A stretch of 64,000 nucleotides of DNA from Paraburkholderia youngii (GCF_013366925.1 NZ_JAALDK010000001.1:3403165-3467164); one strand, 5' to 3'; shown: positions 36,284 through 45,735, counted from the first letter of the stretch. The notes: generated from the sequence alone by a model not told the origin. Program-made: numbers and translations.

Positions 36284-38248
36284 ATGCAACTTGGTGTCTG
36301 CTACTACCCGGAACAATGGCCACGCGCGATGTGGGCCGACGACGCGCAACGTATGGTCGAACTCGGCATCACGCATGCGCGGATCGCCGAATTCGCGTGG
36401 AGCCGCATGGAGCCGCGCGCCGGCGAATACGACTGGCAATGGCTCGACGAAGCCGTCGACACGCTGGCCAAAGCGGGCCTGCAACTCGTGCTCGGCACGC
36501 CGACCGCTTCGCCGCCGAAATGGCTCGTCGACGCGCATCCGGACGTGCTGCCGGTGCGCGCGGACGGCACGCGCTGGAATTTCGGCTCGCGGCGTCACTA
36601 CGATATTTCGAGCGACACGTACCGGCGCGAATGCGTACGCATCGTCACCGCGATGGCGCAGCGCTACGGACGGCATCCGTCGATCATTGCGTGGCAGACC
36701 GATAACGAACTCGGCTGCCACGACACGGTGCCGAGCTATTCGGCCGCGGCTTTGCAGCGCTTTCACGCGTGGCTGCAACGGCGCTATGCAACGATCGGCG
36801 CGTTGAACGACGCGTGGGGCAACGTGTTCTGGAGCATGGAGTACCCGTCGTTCGACGCGATCGGTCTGCCGACGCTGACGCCTACCGACGCCAATCCGAT
36901 CCATCTGCTCGACTTCCGCCGCTTCATGTCCGACGAGGTCGCGAGCTTCCATCGCGAACAGATCGACGTGTTGCGCGAGCATGCGCCGAACGCGGATCTG
37001 CTGCACAACTTCATGGGCTTTTTCACGACCTTCGATCACTATCGCTTCGCCGCCGACAACGCGATCGACATCGCCGCATGGGATAGTTATCCGATCGCGC
37101 GCACCGAATCGATCGCATTGCCGGAGGAGCAGAAGGCGCGCTTCGCGCGTACCGGACATCCCGACGTGTCCGCGTTCGATCACGACCGCTACCGCGGCAT
37201 TGGCGGCGGGCGCTTCTGGGTGATGGAGCAGCAGGCCGGTCCGGTGAACTGGGCGTCGTGGAATCCGGTGCCGGCGTCGGGCATGGTGCGGCTGTGGGCT
37301 TACGAGGCGTTCGCGCATGGCGCGGAGCTGGTGTCGTATTTCCGTTGGCGCCAGTGCCCATATGCGCAGGAGCAGATGCATTCCGGGCTCAACCTGCCGA
37401 ACAACGAACTGTCGCCGGGCGGTCTCGAGGTGCAACGGGCCGCGCGTGAAATCGCGGGCAGTACGGCGCTGTCGACGCTCGCCGCGCCCGCACGAGCGGC
37501 CACCGCGCTGGTATTCGACTACGAGACGCAGTGGATATTCGACATCCAGCGTCACGGCAAGGGCTTCGACTATCAGACGCTCGCTTTCGACTACTACGAG
37601 TCGCTGCGCGAACTCGGGCTCGATGTCGATATCGTGTCGGGCCGGGCAGATCTTTCAGGCTACCAGCTAGTCGTGGTGCCGAGTCTCGCGGTGGTCGACG
37701 CCGCACTCCTCGAGCAGATCGCGCGTTCGAACGCGCAATGGGTGTTCGGCCCGCGCAGCGGCTCGAAAACCGACGCGTTCGCGATTCCGGGCAATCTGCC
37801 GCCCGGCGCATTGCAGCGCGTGCTGCCGATCCAGGTGCTCGAAGTGGAAACACTGCGCCCGACGCTCGCGCCCGCGCTGTCGCTCGACGGCACGACGGGT
37901 CACGCGCTGCACTGGCGCGAGCATGTGCGCGCCAATGGCGAGACACGCATTGCCGCGCGCTTCGACGATGCGTGGCCCGCGCTGCTGATGCACGGCAACG
38001 TTCGCTACGTGGCCGGCTGGCTGTCGCATGAACTGCATCGCACGGTGTCGCGGCAGGCGGCGCGCGACGCGGGACTCGATACGCAGATGCTCGCCGACGG
38101 ACTGCGGCTGCGCCGCCGTGGCGGCCTGACCTTCGCATTCAATTTCGGCGCGCAACCGGTGCAGGTGCCGGCGCCGCGCCATGCGACGTTCGTGCTCGGC
38201 GAGCCGCGCCTGAATTCCTGCGACGTTTGCGTGTGGAAAGACGCGTGA
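36284..38248 (+). CDS. GH42 beta-galactosidase
   Basis: This 654-residue cytoplasmic enzyme has the GH42 N-terminus QLGVCYYPEQWP. The acid/base Glu142 is in WQTDNELGCHD and the nucleophile Glu315 in RFWVMEQQAGPVNW. A trimerisation domain and a beta-sandwich domain follow. ATG 36284 gives the family-typical start; a TTG at 36242 in frame has no better site. It hydrolyses beta-galactosides, here probably oligosaccharides imported by the ABC system and released from plant galactan. It is the last intact gene before the GH53 remnant. Confidence 0.92.
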   Translation: MQLGVCYYPEQWPRAMWADDAQRMVELGITHARIAEFAWSRMEPRAGEYDWQWLDEAVDTLAKAGLQLVLGTPTASPPKWLVDAHPDVLPVRADGTRWNFGSRRHYDISSDTYRRECVRIVTAMAQRYGRHPSIIAWQTDNELGCHDTVPSYSAAALQRFHAWLQRRYATIGALNDAWGNVFWSMEYPSFDAIGLPTLTPTDANPIHLLDFRRFMSDEVASFHREQIDVLREHAPNADLLHNFMGFFTTFDHYRFAADNAIDIAAWDSYPIARTESIALPEEQKARFARTGHPDVSAFDHDRYRGIGGGRFWVMEQQAGPVNWASWNPVPASGMVRLWAYEAFAHGAELVSYFRWRQCPYAQEQMHSGLNLPNNELSPGGLEVQRAAREIAGSTALSTLAAPARAATALVFDYETQWIFDIQRHGKGFDYQTLAFDYYESLRELGLDVDIVSGRADLSGYQLVVVPSLAVVDAALLEQIARSNAQWVFGPRSGSKTDAFAIPGNLPPGALQRVLPIQVLEVETLRPTLAPALSLDGTTGHALHWREHVRANGETRIAARFDDAWPALLMHGNVRYVAGWLSHELHRTVSRQAARDAGLDTQMLADGLRLRRRGGLTFAFNFGAQPVQVPAPRHATFVLGEPRLNSCDVCVWKDA

Positions 38249-38273
38249 CGTGGTGCGGATGTGACGTCATGTC

Positions 38274-38511
38274 AGAGAGTCAACCAGGTTCGACAGCATG
38301 ACGCAGCGCGGCGTCACGTTCGACGTGATCGGCCTGTCGTACTACCCGCAGTGGCAGGGCTCGTTCAGCGACCTGCAGGGCAATGTGAACGATCTCGCGA
38401 CGCGCTACGACAAGGACGTGATCGTCGTCGAGACCGCGTATCCGTGGAGGACCGCTGTTCGATTTCCACGGCAATGCGTTGTCGTCGCTGGAGGCGTTCC
38501 GGCGGCGTTAG
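38274..38511 (+). pseudogene. Remnant of a GH53 endo-galactanase gene
   Basis: Frame 1 of the remnant reads RFDSMTQRGVTFDVIGLSYY then PQWQGSFSDLQGNVNDLATR and YDKDVIVVETAYPW. This is the GH53 region around the nucleophile Glu of VVETAYPW. After TAYPW the frame shifts and the last family motif appears as LFDFHGNALSSLEAFRRR and stop. The signal peptide, acid/base half and the region between the two motifs are gone. It lies 25 bases after the GH42 gene. Extracellular galactanase plus importer plus GH42 is the known galactan-utilisation arrangement, so this shows what the locus once did. Confidence 0.8.
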
Positions 38512-38559
38512 CGCATCGCGGGCGACACACAGGCATTACTGTGCCGGCGCTGCCTGCCC

Positions 38560-38868
38560 CTAGTGCTGGTTCACGCACTCCGACGTGATCGCCATGCTCG
38601 CCTGATCGGGCGTCATGTGGGGCGCGTCGGGGCGGTAGATCTTTTCGATGATCGCATCGACGGCCGCGCGGTCGGACGGGTCCTTGTAGTAGCGGGCGGC
38701 CTGGTCGAGCGCCTGAGCTTTGGTCTTCTTGTGGGCGCGCCACGACGCGACCTGGCCGGCGATATCGCCGAGCGCGAAACATTGATTGCTGACGGTCTGC
38801 GCAACGGCCTGAGTGGCCGGCTGCGCGACGCACAGCGCGACGAGCGCGGATACGACAACGCGTTTCAT
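38560..38868 (-). CDS. Small exported hypothetical protein
   Basis: This 102-residue protein has a clear signal peptide (VVVSALVALCVAQPATQAVA, cleavage before QTVSNQC). The mature part is about 78 residues, helical, with two Cys that may form a disulfide and the segment YYKDPSDRAAVDAIIEKIYR. No known function was recognised. It ends convergently 48 bases from the GH53 remnant. Confidence 0.7.
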   Translation of the reverse strand: MKRVVVSALVALCVAQPATQAVAQTVSNQCFALGDIAGQVASWRAHKKTKAQALDQAARYYKDPSDRAAVDAIIEKIYRPDAPHMTPDQASMAITSECVNQH

Positions 38869-39030
38869 TACCGGAATCCTGAGATGAGACGGCGGCGCGG
38901 AAGCGGCGGTGCCCGCCGCGCCGGGCCGCGCGCGGAAAAATTGTTGCGTAGTGTATCGGGAAGTGGGCTGGGGCGCTTTTTGCCGCGGTGGATCACAACG
39001 CCGCAGGCGAACGGGCGTGACGTCGTTGCG

Positions 39031-39483
39031 TCACAACGGCAGCGGCCGATCCTCGAAAATGCTCTTCATGACCAGCGTCGACGACAGTCGCAGCACGCAG
39101 GGCAGCGTCAACAGATAGCGGTCGTAAAGCACCTGGAACGCCTTCAGATCGCGGGTGACGACGTGCAGCATGTAATCCGGATCGCCAAACAGGCGCTCCG
39201 CCCGGGTGATCTCCGGGATGTCCGACAGCGCGCGTTCGAAAGACTCGATGTTTTGGCTACTGCCTTCCCGTAACGTCGCGAACACGATTGCCGAGAAGTT
39301 CAAACCGATCGTTGCCGGATCGATAACCGCGCGATAGCCGCTGATGACCCGGGCTTTCTCCAAAGCCCGCAGGCGCCGCTGGCACGGCGAAAGACTCAGA
39401 CCGATCCGCTCACTGAGTTCAGTGACGGTGAGTCGTCCATCTTGCTGCAATTCAGCAAGAATCTTGCGGTCAATTTCGTCCAT
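39031..39483 (-). CDS. Lrp/AsnC-family regulator
   Basis: This 150-residue protein has the HTH DEIDRKILAELQQDGRLTVT ... LSPCQRRLRALEKARVISGY, followed by the RAM ligand-binding domain (GDPDYMLHVVTRDLKAFQVL). ATG 39483 gives the family-typical start; a longer frame to 39729 is spurious. It is divergent from a LysE exporter gene over 115 bases, the usual layout for regulators that sense an amino acid and switch on its export. Confidence 0.9.
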   Translation of the reverse strand: MDEIDRKILAELQQDGRLTVTELSERIGLSLSPCQRRLRALEKARVISGYRAVIDPATIGLNFSAIVFATLREGSSQNIESFERALSDIPEITRAERLFGDPDYMLHVVTRDLKAFQVLYDRYLLTLPCVLRLSSTLVMKSIFEDRPLPL

Positions 39484-39598
39484 ATGAAAAATTCTAGCGC
39501 AGACCGCTTTGTGGCGGCAAGAAAGAGGGAGCACCTTCGACAGCCAAAACCGTAACATTTCCTCCGTCCAAATCATGCTCGTCGGGGAGAAGAAGGCT

Positions 39599-40222
39599 GT
39601 GGAAGTGAGCTTGTTGACGGCCTTTTGGCTCGTGTCTTTTTCGTTGGTGCTGGTACCCGGCGCGGACTGGGCGTACGCGATCTCGGCTGGATTGCGCGAG
39701 CGGGCGATTGCGCCCGCCATCGCCGGCATGTTGTCCGGCTATCTGGCGATCACCGTGGTGGTGGCGGCCGGTGTCGGCGCGCTGGTCGCCAAGGCGCCAG
39801 CGGTGCTGGCCGTGTTGACGTTCGTCGGGGCGGGCTATCTGCTGTGGGTCGGCGGCAATATTCTTGCTCGCCCCGCGGTGCCGACGGTAGCGGCCGAGCG
39901 CGCACCCGGCGCGGCGTTGGACTGGTCCGTCCGCGGCTTCGCGGTGAGCGGCCTCAATCCGAAAGCGCTGCTGCTGTTTCTCGCGCTGCTGCCGCAATTC
40001 ACGCGTGCGACCGACGCGTGGTCGATTCCGGTGCAGATCGGCGCGTTGGGCCTGCTGCACATGGCCAATTGCGCGGTGGTTTATTCGGTCGTCGGACTCG
40101 GCTCGAAGGTGGTTTTGCGCACGCGTCCGAGCGTCGCGCGCAGGGTTAGCCAGGTTTCGGGTGCGGCGATGGTTCTGATTGCCGTGCTGCTATGTGTCGA
40201 GCAGCTCCTCGCGTTCAAATAG
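39599..40222 (+). CDS. LysE/RhtB-family amino-acid exporter
   Basis: This 207-residue membrane protein has six hydrophobic segments. LVPGADWAYAISAGLRERAI is the LysE P-G-A/P motif near residue 18, and GFAVSGLNPKALLLFLALLP follows. I chose GTG 39599, which has GGGGAGAAG just upstream; ATG 39575 is possible and adds 8 residues. It probably exports an amino acid under control of the divergent Lrp-type gene. Confidence 0.85.
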   Translation: MEVSLLTAFWLVSFSLVLVPGADWAYAISAGLRERAIAPAIAGMLSGYLAITVVVAAGVGALVAKAPAVLAVLTFVGAGYLLWVGGNILARPAVPTVAAERAPGAALDWSVRGFAVSGLNPKALLLFLALLPQFTRATDAWSIPVQIGALGLLHMANCAVVYSVVGLGSKVVLRTRPSVARRVSQVSGAAMVLIAVLLCVEQLLAFK

Positions 40223-40250
40223 GCGCGAGATGCCATGCGTTCAGCCAAAT

Positions 40251-40284
40251 AAAAAGCCGCCCTGCGAATCGCAGGGCGGCTTCT
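40251..40284 (-). terminator. Terminator of pcaK-like gene (bidirectional shape)
   Basis: GCCGCCCTGCG-AAT-CGCAGGGCGGC, an 11-bp perfect stem. On the minus strand it is followed by TTTTT, giving a strong intrinsic terminator about 60 bases after the transporter stop. On the plus strand the 3' side is TTCT, which may still serve the LysE gene. Confidence 0.85.
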
Positions 40285-40342
40285 GGGTCACCACTCGATC
40301 GAACCGTTACCGGTCCGCTAGCGGACACATTTCATTGCACGC

Positions 40343-41701
40343 TCAATGGCCGAACGATTGCGTCTTCGACGCACCCGCTTCCGACGTATGCGGGCGTGCC
40401 GCCTGCTTGATCAGCAGCGCGACGCACGACAGCGCACCCGCGGCCGCGATCGTCGTGAAGATGCCGCCGAACGAGAAGTGGCGGCGCGTCAGCTCGGCCA
40501 CGAGGAACGAGCCCGCGATGCCGCCGAAGCGGCCGACGCCGAGCATCCACGCGACGCCCGTGCCGCGGCCCGCGGTCGGGTAGAACGCGGCGGCGAGCGC
40601 CGGCATCGACGATTGCGCGGTGTTCATCAGCACGCCGGCGATGAATACGATCAGCACGAGCGCGCCGACGTTGCCGGCCGCCTGACCGATGAAGTACACG
40701 CTAATGGCGGTCAGCGCATAGCAGACCGCGATGACGCGGTTCGCGTTGAAGCGGTCCATCAGCACGCCGGCCACCACCGCGCCGACGCCGCCGAGCGGGA
40801 ACAGCGCGGAGATCAGCGTTGCGCGTTGCGGCGTGAGGCCGGCGTCCTTCAGCAGGATCGGCATCCAGTTGATCGACGCGTAGAAGATCACGAGGCCCAT
40901 GAAGTACGCGAGCCACAGCATCACCGAGCCGACGATGTACGAGCGCGACAGCACGACGCCGAGACCCTTGCCGCCGGTTTGCGGCGCGGTTTCGGTCATC
41001 GTGAAGCCGACGGCCTGCACCGCGTCGCCGGAAATGCGAGCAAGCGCCGCGCGAATCCGGTCGGCCGGCTTGTTGTTCGCGACCATGTAGCGGACCGACT
41101 CCGGCATCTTGGCGAGCAGCAGCACCAACAGGAGCAGCGGCGTGACGCCGCCGAGGATCAGCACGCTGCGCCAGCCCAGATGCGGAATCATCCACGCGGC
41201 GAGGAAACCGCCGAACGCGGCGCCGAGCGGGAAGCCGCAGAACATCAGGTTGATCACGGTGGCGCGGCGGTTGTCCGGACAGTATTCGCCCATCATCGTG
41301 ACCGCGTTCGGCATCGCGGCGCCGAGGCCGACGCCGGTGATGAAGCGCAGCACGGTCAGCTGGTCGATGCTGGTCGAGAACGCCGACGCGAGACAGGCAA
41401 GGCCGAACAGCAGCACCGAGCCTACCAGCATCGAGCGACGCCCGAGGCGGTCGGACAGCGGGCCCGAGCCGAGCGCGCCGCACGCGAGGCCGAACAGCGC
41501 GGCGCTCAGCACCGGCGCGAGCGCGGGTTTCTCGATGCCCCATTCGGTGACCAGCGAAGGCGCGATGAAGCCGATCGCAGCAGTGTCAAAACCGTCCAGC
41601 AGGACGATGATGAAGCACATGAAAAAGATCAGCCACTGGAACGGCGAAAACGGATGCTCGTTAATGAAGGTTTGAACGTTCACAGCGGGGCTGCGGTTCA
41701 T
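40343..41701 (-). CDS. pcaK: 4-hydroxybenzoate/protocatechuate MFS transporter (PcaK-like, AAHS family)
   Basis: This 452-residue permease has about 12 TM segments. The N-terminus NVQTFINEHPFSPFQWLIFF and the TM1 acidic motif LLDGFDTAAIGF match PcaK, and the motif-A loop is GPLSDRLGRRSML. CAGGAGACC lies just before ATG 41701; longer frames upstream are unlikely. It is monocistronic and ends at the strong terminator at 40251. It imports hydroxybenzoates and may act in chemotaxis to them. It is a paralogue of the transporter at 2015. Confidence 0.85.
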   Translation of the reverse strand: MNRSPAVNVQTFINEHPFSPFQWLIFFMCFIIVLLDGFDTAAIGFIAPSLVTEWGIEKPALAPVLSAALFGLACGALGSGPLSDRLGRRSMLVGSVLLFGLACLASAFSTSIDQLTVLRFITGVGLGAAMPNAVTMMGEYCPDNRRATVINLMFCGFPLGAAFGGFLAAWMIPHLGWRSVLILGGVTPLLLLVLLLAKMPESVRYMVANNKPADRIRAALARISGDAVQAVGFTMTETAPQTGGKGLGVVLSRSYIVGSVMLWLAYFMGLVIFYASINWMPILLKDAGLTPQRATLISALFPLGGVGAVVAGVLMDRFNANRVIAVCYALTAISVYFIGQAAGNVGALVLIVFIAGVLMNTAQSSMPALAAAFYPTAGRGTGVAWMLGVGRFGGIAGSFLVAELTRRHFSFGGIFTTIAAAGALSCVALLIKQAARPHTSEAGASKTQSFGH

Positions 41702-42073
41702 GATGGTCTCCTGACAGCGAAAGGCCCGACACGACGAGCGATTCTTCTCAAACTGTACGCCGTCTGGCAACGGCGCACGCTGCCTGCAGCGGCCGAATTG
41801 GCCATGCATCGGCAATGAATCATACCCGGACGGATCGGCTTGACGGAATCGCGCCGGGCGAGGAATGTTGTTCGTATACAGAACGGTGATTCTCTACGCG
41901 AACGCGCGCCACTGTAAGGAATGAAATCAATCCGGTCAACGGGGGAATACCCGAGTTTTCGCGCTGTCGATGCGTGGCAGGGCGGCGCGCTGCAAACGCG
42001 CCGGAGAAAGGGCCAGGCGCGCCAAGCTTAGCGCGCCGAAACAAGCGGCAAACGGCTTCGAGACACCCGCCGG
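41702..42073. other. Promoter region of the pcaK-like gene
   Basis: No gene is visible in these 372 bases. GTTCGTATACAGAAC at 41870-41884 is an imperfect palindrome with GTTC/GAAC arms. It resembles the type of site bound by IclR-family PcaR/PobR regulators of hydroxybenzoate genes. That link is only by motif likeness. Confidence 0.4.
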
Positions 42074-43084
42074 TCAGCTCGTCACCGCGGGATGAGCCAC
42101 CGTCCGCTCGATTCGTCCCAGCCGCACGACGGTCACACCGGGGCGCAACTGCCGCAGCGACGGCATCACGAGCATGCAGTTGTCGTAGGGGGTGCGCACC
42201 TCTTCGCCGTTGGACCAGCCGATCACGGCGCCCGCCTTGGCGAAAACCTCGAGGCCGGTGTACGCCGCCGCGAAGCTGAAGTCCATGCTGGTCGCGACGA
42301 CCGGCTGTGTCACGCGCACGATGCTCTGCTCGGGCGGCAACGGCGCGAGCCACCCCGGCGGCAGATCCGTCTCGTCCACCACGCCGGCCAGCAACAGGAA
42401 ACGCGCGGTCGCGTCGCGTGCGACCGCCACCGCACCGCGCTCCCAATGCTGGCCGCATTCGATCAGCAGCGCGTTCTTCGGGCTCGCGGCATCGCCGAAC
42501 CCTTCGTAGTCGCGCATGCGGCGGCCTTCGGGATGCCCTTCGTCGCAGATCACCGTGGCGGGCGTACCGAGCCGCACCGCGAGGTCGATGCCTTTTTGCA
42601 GCGGTCCCGCGACGATCAGCGGCTTGCACCGCTCGTGCATCGAATGCAGGTCGAGCAGCGCGTCGACCGTGTCGATCACCGGGCGCATCGCACGCGCGCG
42701 CTTAAGTTCGCTCGACGTGCGCGACCTGTCGTCGAGCACCGCCGCCGTCCACACGCGGTTCAAGTCCTGATCGACGAAGCGCGCGGCGTCCGGATTCGCG
42801 GGATCGAAACGCCGGTACGCGGCGACGTTCGCGAACGACAGCGTGAGCCGCCCGCGTCGCGGCCGCAGCGCGCGGCGCAGCAACTCATCGACGACGATCG
42901 CGCCGCACACTTCGTTGCCATGTGTGAGCGTGTTGATCATCACGTGCGGGCCGGGCACGCCCGAATCGAACGTGTGAACGTATGCGATGCCCGACGATGA
43001 CTGCTCGTGCTGCGCAATATCGGGGAATTCGACTTCGATCGGATAGGCTTCTCGGCTCATAGCGGCGTCCCTGGTGAATGGCAT
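42074..43084 (-). CDS. Succinylglutamate desuccinylase/aspartoacylase family hydrolase
   Basis: This 336-residue zinc hydrolase has the metal motif LTHGNEVCG (His and Glu ligands near residue 55). DLHSM supplies the third ligand and ALLIECGQHW the catalytic Glu. The family removes acyl groups from N-acyl amino acids. The substrate cannot be read; it could be N-acetyl-aspartate-like or another amide. ATG 43084 has GGAAAG 7 bases upstream; ATG 43060 is an alternative that drops 8 residues. Confidence 0.8.
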   Translation of the reverse strand: MPFTRDAAMSREAYPIEVEFPDIAQHEQSSSGIAYVHTFDSGVPGPHVMINTLTHGNEVCGAIVVDELLRRALRPRRGRLTLSFANVAAYRRFDPANPDAARFVDQDLNRVWTAAVLDDRSRTSSELKRARAMRPVIDTVDALLDLHSMHERCKPLIVAGPLQKGIDLAVRLGTPATVICDEGHPEGRRMRDYEGFGDAASPKNALLIECGQHWERGAVAVARDATARFLLLAGVVDETDLPPGWLAPLPPEQSIVRVTQPVVATSMDFSFAAAYTGLEVFAKAGAVIGWSNGEEVRTPYDNCMLVMPSLRQLRPGVTVVRLGRIERTVAHPAVTS

Positions 43085-43228
43085 GGGTAATCTTTCCGTA
43101 AGACGTCGCTATGTTCGGCGCCTTGCGCAAAAGACAGTAAATGTTCTTCCGATATGTGCTCACCGTATCCCGCGACCTCGACAAAATCGTGAACAGATAT
43201 CAATGAGGTGTGGATACGATGCGCATTT

Positions 43229-43440
43229 TCAGCGTGCGCGTTCGCGCATCGCCCAATACCGGTTGCCGAGAAAGCCCGCGATCACATAGACGGGAATGCC
43301 GCACAGTTGCGCGAGGTAGGGCGCGTGCGTGAAATGCAACACTGAAACCATCGGCTCGTGTTTCTGCTCGCGATGGCGGTAGGCGTCGGCTTCGTGCCGT
43401 TCAAAAAGACCTTCTCCGCAAGGTACTCGCGCTCGCGCCG
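43229..43440 (-). pseudogene. Relic of an unrecognised membrane protein
   Basis: Read on the minus strand, one frame carries PFEYVYAGRREREYLAEKVF and a second frame carries RHEADAYRHREQKHEPMVSV, then AQLCGIPVYVIAGFLGNRYW and stop. Joining them needs one frameshift near 43390. The end has one hydrophobic segment. On the plus strand the overlapping stretch 43390-43619 reads FDLQRVLSLPVYVWGLNKSA and further hydrophobic sequence without a start, so the real strand is uncertain. The whole interval 43085-43656 holds no intact gene. Confidence 0.3.
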
Positions 43441-43656
43441 TCCGGCGTAGACGTATTCAAATGGGGCTTCGACTTGCAGCGGGTGCTGTCGCTGCCCGTC
43501 TACGTGTGGGGCTTGAACAAAAGCGCGGCCGTGTATTTGCCGCTCGTCGCGCTGATTCGCGGCGCCTTGGTGACGCACAATGGCGAATGGTCGCTCTGTG
43601 AGCGGCACAACTGTCGATGACGGCGCATCTGCGCGCTGCGCCGTCTTTGCTTCATA

Positions 43657-44739
43657 TCACGCGAGTTTCGCAGCAATCGCCTTGCCGACTTCGCTCGTGC
43701 TTGCGTTGCCGCCGAGATCGCCGGTGTGCGGACCGTCGATCAGCGTCGCCTCGATCGCTTTCAGGATCGCGTCGTGCGCCTCGCGTTCCTTGCCGCTGGA
43801 ATGACCGAGGAAGTCGAGCATCATCGCGGCCGACCAGATCATCGCGATCGGATTCGCGATGTGCTTGCCGGCGATGTCGGGTGCCGACCCGTGCACCGGC
43901 TCGAACAGCGACGGAAACTTGCGGTCCGGATTCAGGTTGCCCGATGGCGCGAGGCCGATCGTACCCGTGCACGCGGGGCCGAGATCGGACAGGATGTCGC
44001 CGAACAGATTGGTCGCGACGACCACGTCGAAACGGTCCGGGTTAAGCACGAAGCGCGCGCACAGGATGTCGATGTGCTGCTTGTCCCACGTGACGTCCGG
44101 ATACTGCGCGGCGATGCCGGCCGCGCATTTGTCCCACCACGGCATGCTGATCGCGATGCCGTTGCTCTTCGTCGCGACCGTGATTTTCTTGCGCGCGCGG
44201 CGCTGCGCGAGATCGAACGCGAACTTCAGCACGCGCTCGCTGCCGTGCCGTGTGAACACGGACTCCTGCAGCACGAACTCGCGTTCGGTGCCTTCGAACA
44301 TCACGCCGCCCACCGACGAATACTCGCCCTCGGTGTTCTCGCGCACGATCCAGAAGTCGATGTCGCCGGCCTTGCGTCCCGCGAGCGGCGACGGCACGCC
44401 TGCAAATAGGCGCGCCGGACGCAGGTTCACGTACTGGTCGAACTCTCGGCGAAACTTCAGCAGCGACCCCCACAGCGAGATGTGATCGGGCACGGTGTCG
44501 GGCCAACCGACCGCGCCGAACAGGATCGCATCGGCCGATTTAAGTTGCGCTTTCCAATCGTCCGGCATCATCTTGCCGTGCTTCGCGTAGTAGTCGCAGC
44601 TCGCCCACTCGATGTGCTGATACTCGAGTTCGATACCGAAGCGTTGCGTCGCGACCTCGAGTACGCGCAGCGCTTCGGGCATCACTTCGACGCCGATGCC
44701 GTCGCCGGGGATGACGGCAATCCGGTATTTGTTCGACAT
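43657..44739 (-). CDS. Tartrate dehydrogenase / D-malate dehydrogenase (decarboxylating)
   Basis: This 360-residue member of the beta-decarboxylating dehydrogenase family (isocitrate/isopropylmalate type) has IPGDGIGVEVMPEALRVL at the N-terminus and the substrate Arg loop in KFRREFDQYVNLRPARLF. The metal Asp are in TNLFGDILSDLGP and the NAD site is GSAPDIAGKHIANP. The WIVRENTEGEYSSVGG segment fits the tartrate/D-malate branch (TtuC/DmlA) rather than LeuB. It converts tartrate or D-malate oxidatively with NAD+ and Mn2+. No LysR partner is adjacent. Confidence 0.88.
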   Translation of the reverse strand: MSNKYRIAVIPGDGIGVEVMPEALRVLEVATQRFGIELEYQHIEWASCDYYAKHGKMMPDDWKAQLKSADAILFGAVGWPDTVPDHISLWGSLLKFRREFDQYVNLRPARLFAGVPSPLAGRKAGDIDFWIVRENTEGEYSSVGGVMFEGTEREFVLQESVFTRHGSERVLKFAFDLAQRRARKKITVATKSNGIAISMPWWDKCAAGIAAQYPDVTWDKQHIDILCARFVLNPDRFDVVVATNLFGDILSDLGPACTGTIGLAPSGNLNPDRKFPSLFEPVHGSAPDIAGKHIANPIAMIWSAAMMLDFLGHSSGKEREAHDAILKAIEATLIDGPHTGDLGGNASTSEVGKAIAAKLA

Positions 44740-44930
44740 GCTGGTCTCCTCCTTGGGGAATGGGTTGGGGATTCGGTGACGGTTATTCTATTCGTGGTGC
44801 GTTCGTTCGTGCGGTTTGTCGTTAGGGCGGAGGCGGGGATGGATGTGCATATTGATCCGATGACTTGAGAGTCTGCGCGACGAGGAAGGCGCGGCACGCA
44901 TCTCATGGGAGGCTGAACGAGGGGTTTTTG

Positions 44931-45000
44931 GGGATGGTGTCTTGTTGCACAATCGGGCCTCCTTGACTGACTGTGAGGCACGATGACTTCACTTTCCCTC
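44931..45000 (+). repeat. 70-bp direct repeat, copy A (leader and start of effector-like gene)
   Basis: It matches 46186-46255 with five mismatches in 70. It contains the ribosome site GTGAGG, the start ATGACTTCACTT and the sequence before it. The two copies lie 1,255 bases apart in the same orientation. Confidence 0.85.
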
Positions 45001-45734
45001 GGTTCTTTCCATGAGGTCCGTGAAAGGCGGCACGGACATTTCTTCTCGATCAGCCTTTACAGATCGTTCAACCTTCACATCGAATCTTCGTGGCTGTTTG
45101 ACGTCGACCGGTGGTTCCATTTTGCGTTGCCGGCAAGCGTACCCCGCGAGTCGCACGACGACATCGTGCAGGGCATGGAGGAAGCGCGCGCAGCGTGGCT
45201 GCGATATAGCCCATCCATGCTGCTGTCGCACCAGTCGTACGAGTTGCGCGATATGCTCGGCCGGAGTCACAACCGCTTTCATATGTACAGGATGAGAGAC
45301 GATGAGGTTGCCAAAGCCCTGTACAGCGAGGGAAGCGCGGTAGTCTGATCTTTGTCCCTGAGCGGGACGAGATGCGCGAGTGCGTGCAGGCGATACGGGA
45401 GCAGCGGGAAAGGGCGTCCCGGTCGGGCTCCGTGCGCGAGCAGCAATCGAGCGACGTGGACATGCTAAGGTCGATCTACGGGAACCGCCCGCGCGTGCCG
45501 CAGAATCTTGGCAACGCAAAGCCGTTTGAGTACACACCGGACGCGTTAAGCGACGATGTGCAGACCATTGCGGCGCGCGGCGTCAGTGAGGCCCACGAGG
45601 CTGAATGTTATGCACTCTATGATCGGGACATCGAGCAATGCAATGTCGCGCGGGCGATATATCAGGATCCGCGCACATACGCCCTATGCACCCAGCGCGC
45701 TTTTTTCAACTATCAAAGCTGTCGAGGATACTGA
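44983..45734 (+). pseudogene. Effector-like gene with twin CX10C tail, frameshifted
   Basis: The first open part (44983-45348) encodes 121 residues with FFSISLYRSFNLHIESSWLF, a long acidic/aromatic domain and SHNRFHMYRMRDDEVAKAL. It stops at TGA 45346. The -1 frame continues at once as LIFVPERDEMRECVQAIREQ, then AKPFEYTPDALSDDVQT and the tail EAECYALYDRDIEQC ... ALCTQRAFFNYQSCRGY. One base added at 45345 (GTC-CTG-ATC) would join both into about 250 residues, so this is a frameshift or a sequencing error. The tail has cysteines spaced C-X10-C-X15-C-X10-C, as expected for a helical hairpin held by two disulfides. GAGG precedes ATG 44983. No known effector domain was recognised. The immunity-like gene follows by one base. 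Confidence 0.6.
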
Positions 45735-45735
45735 G

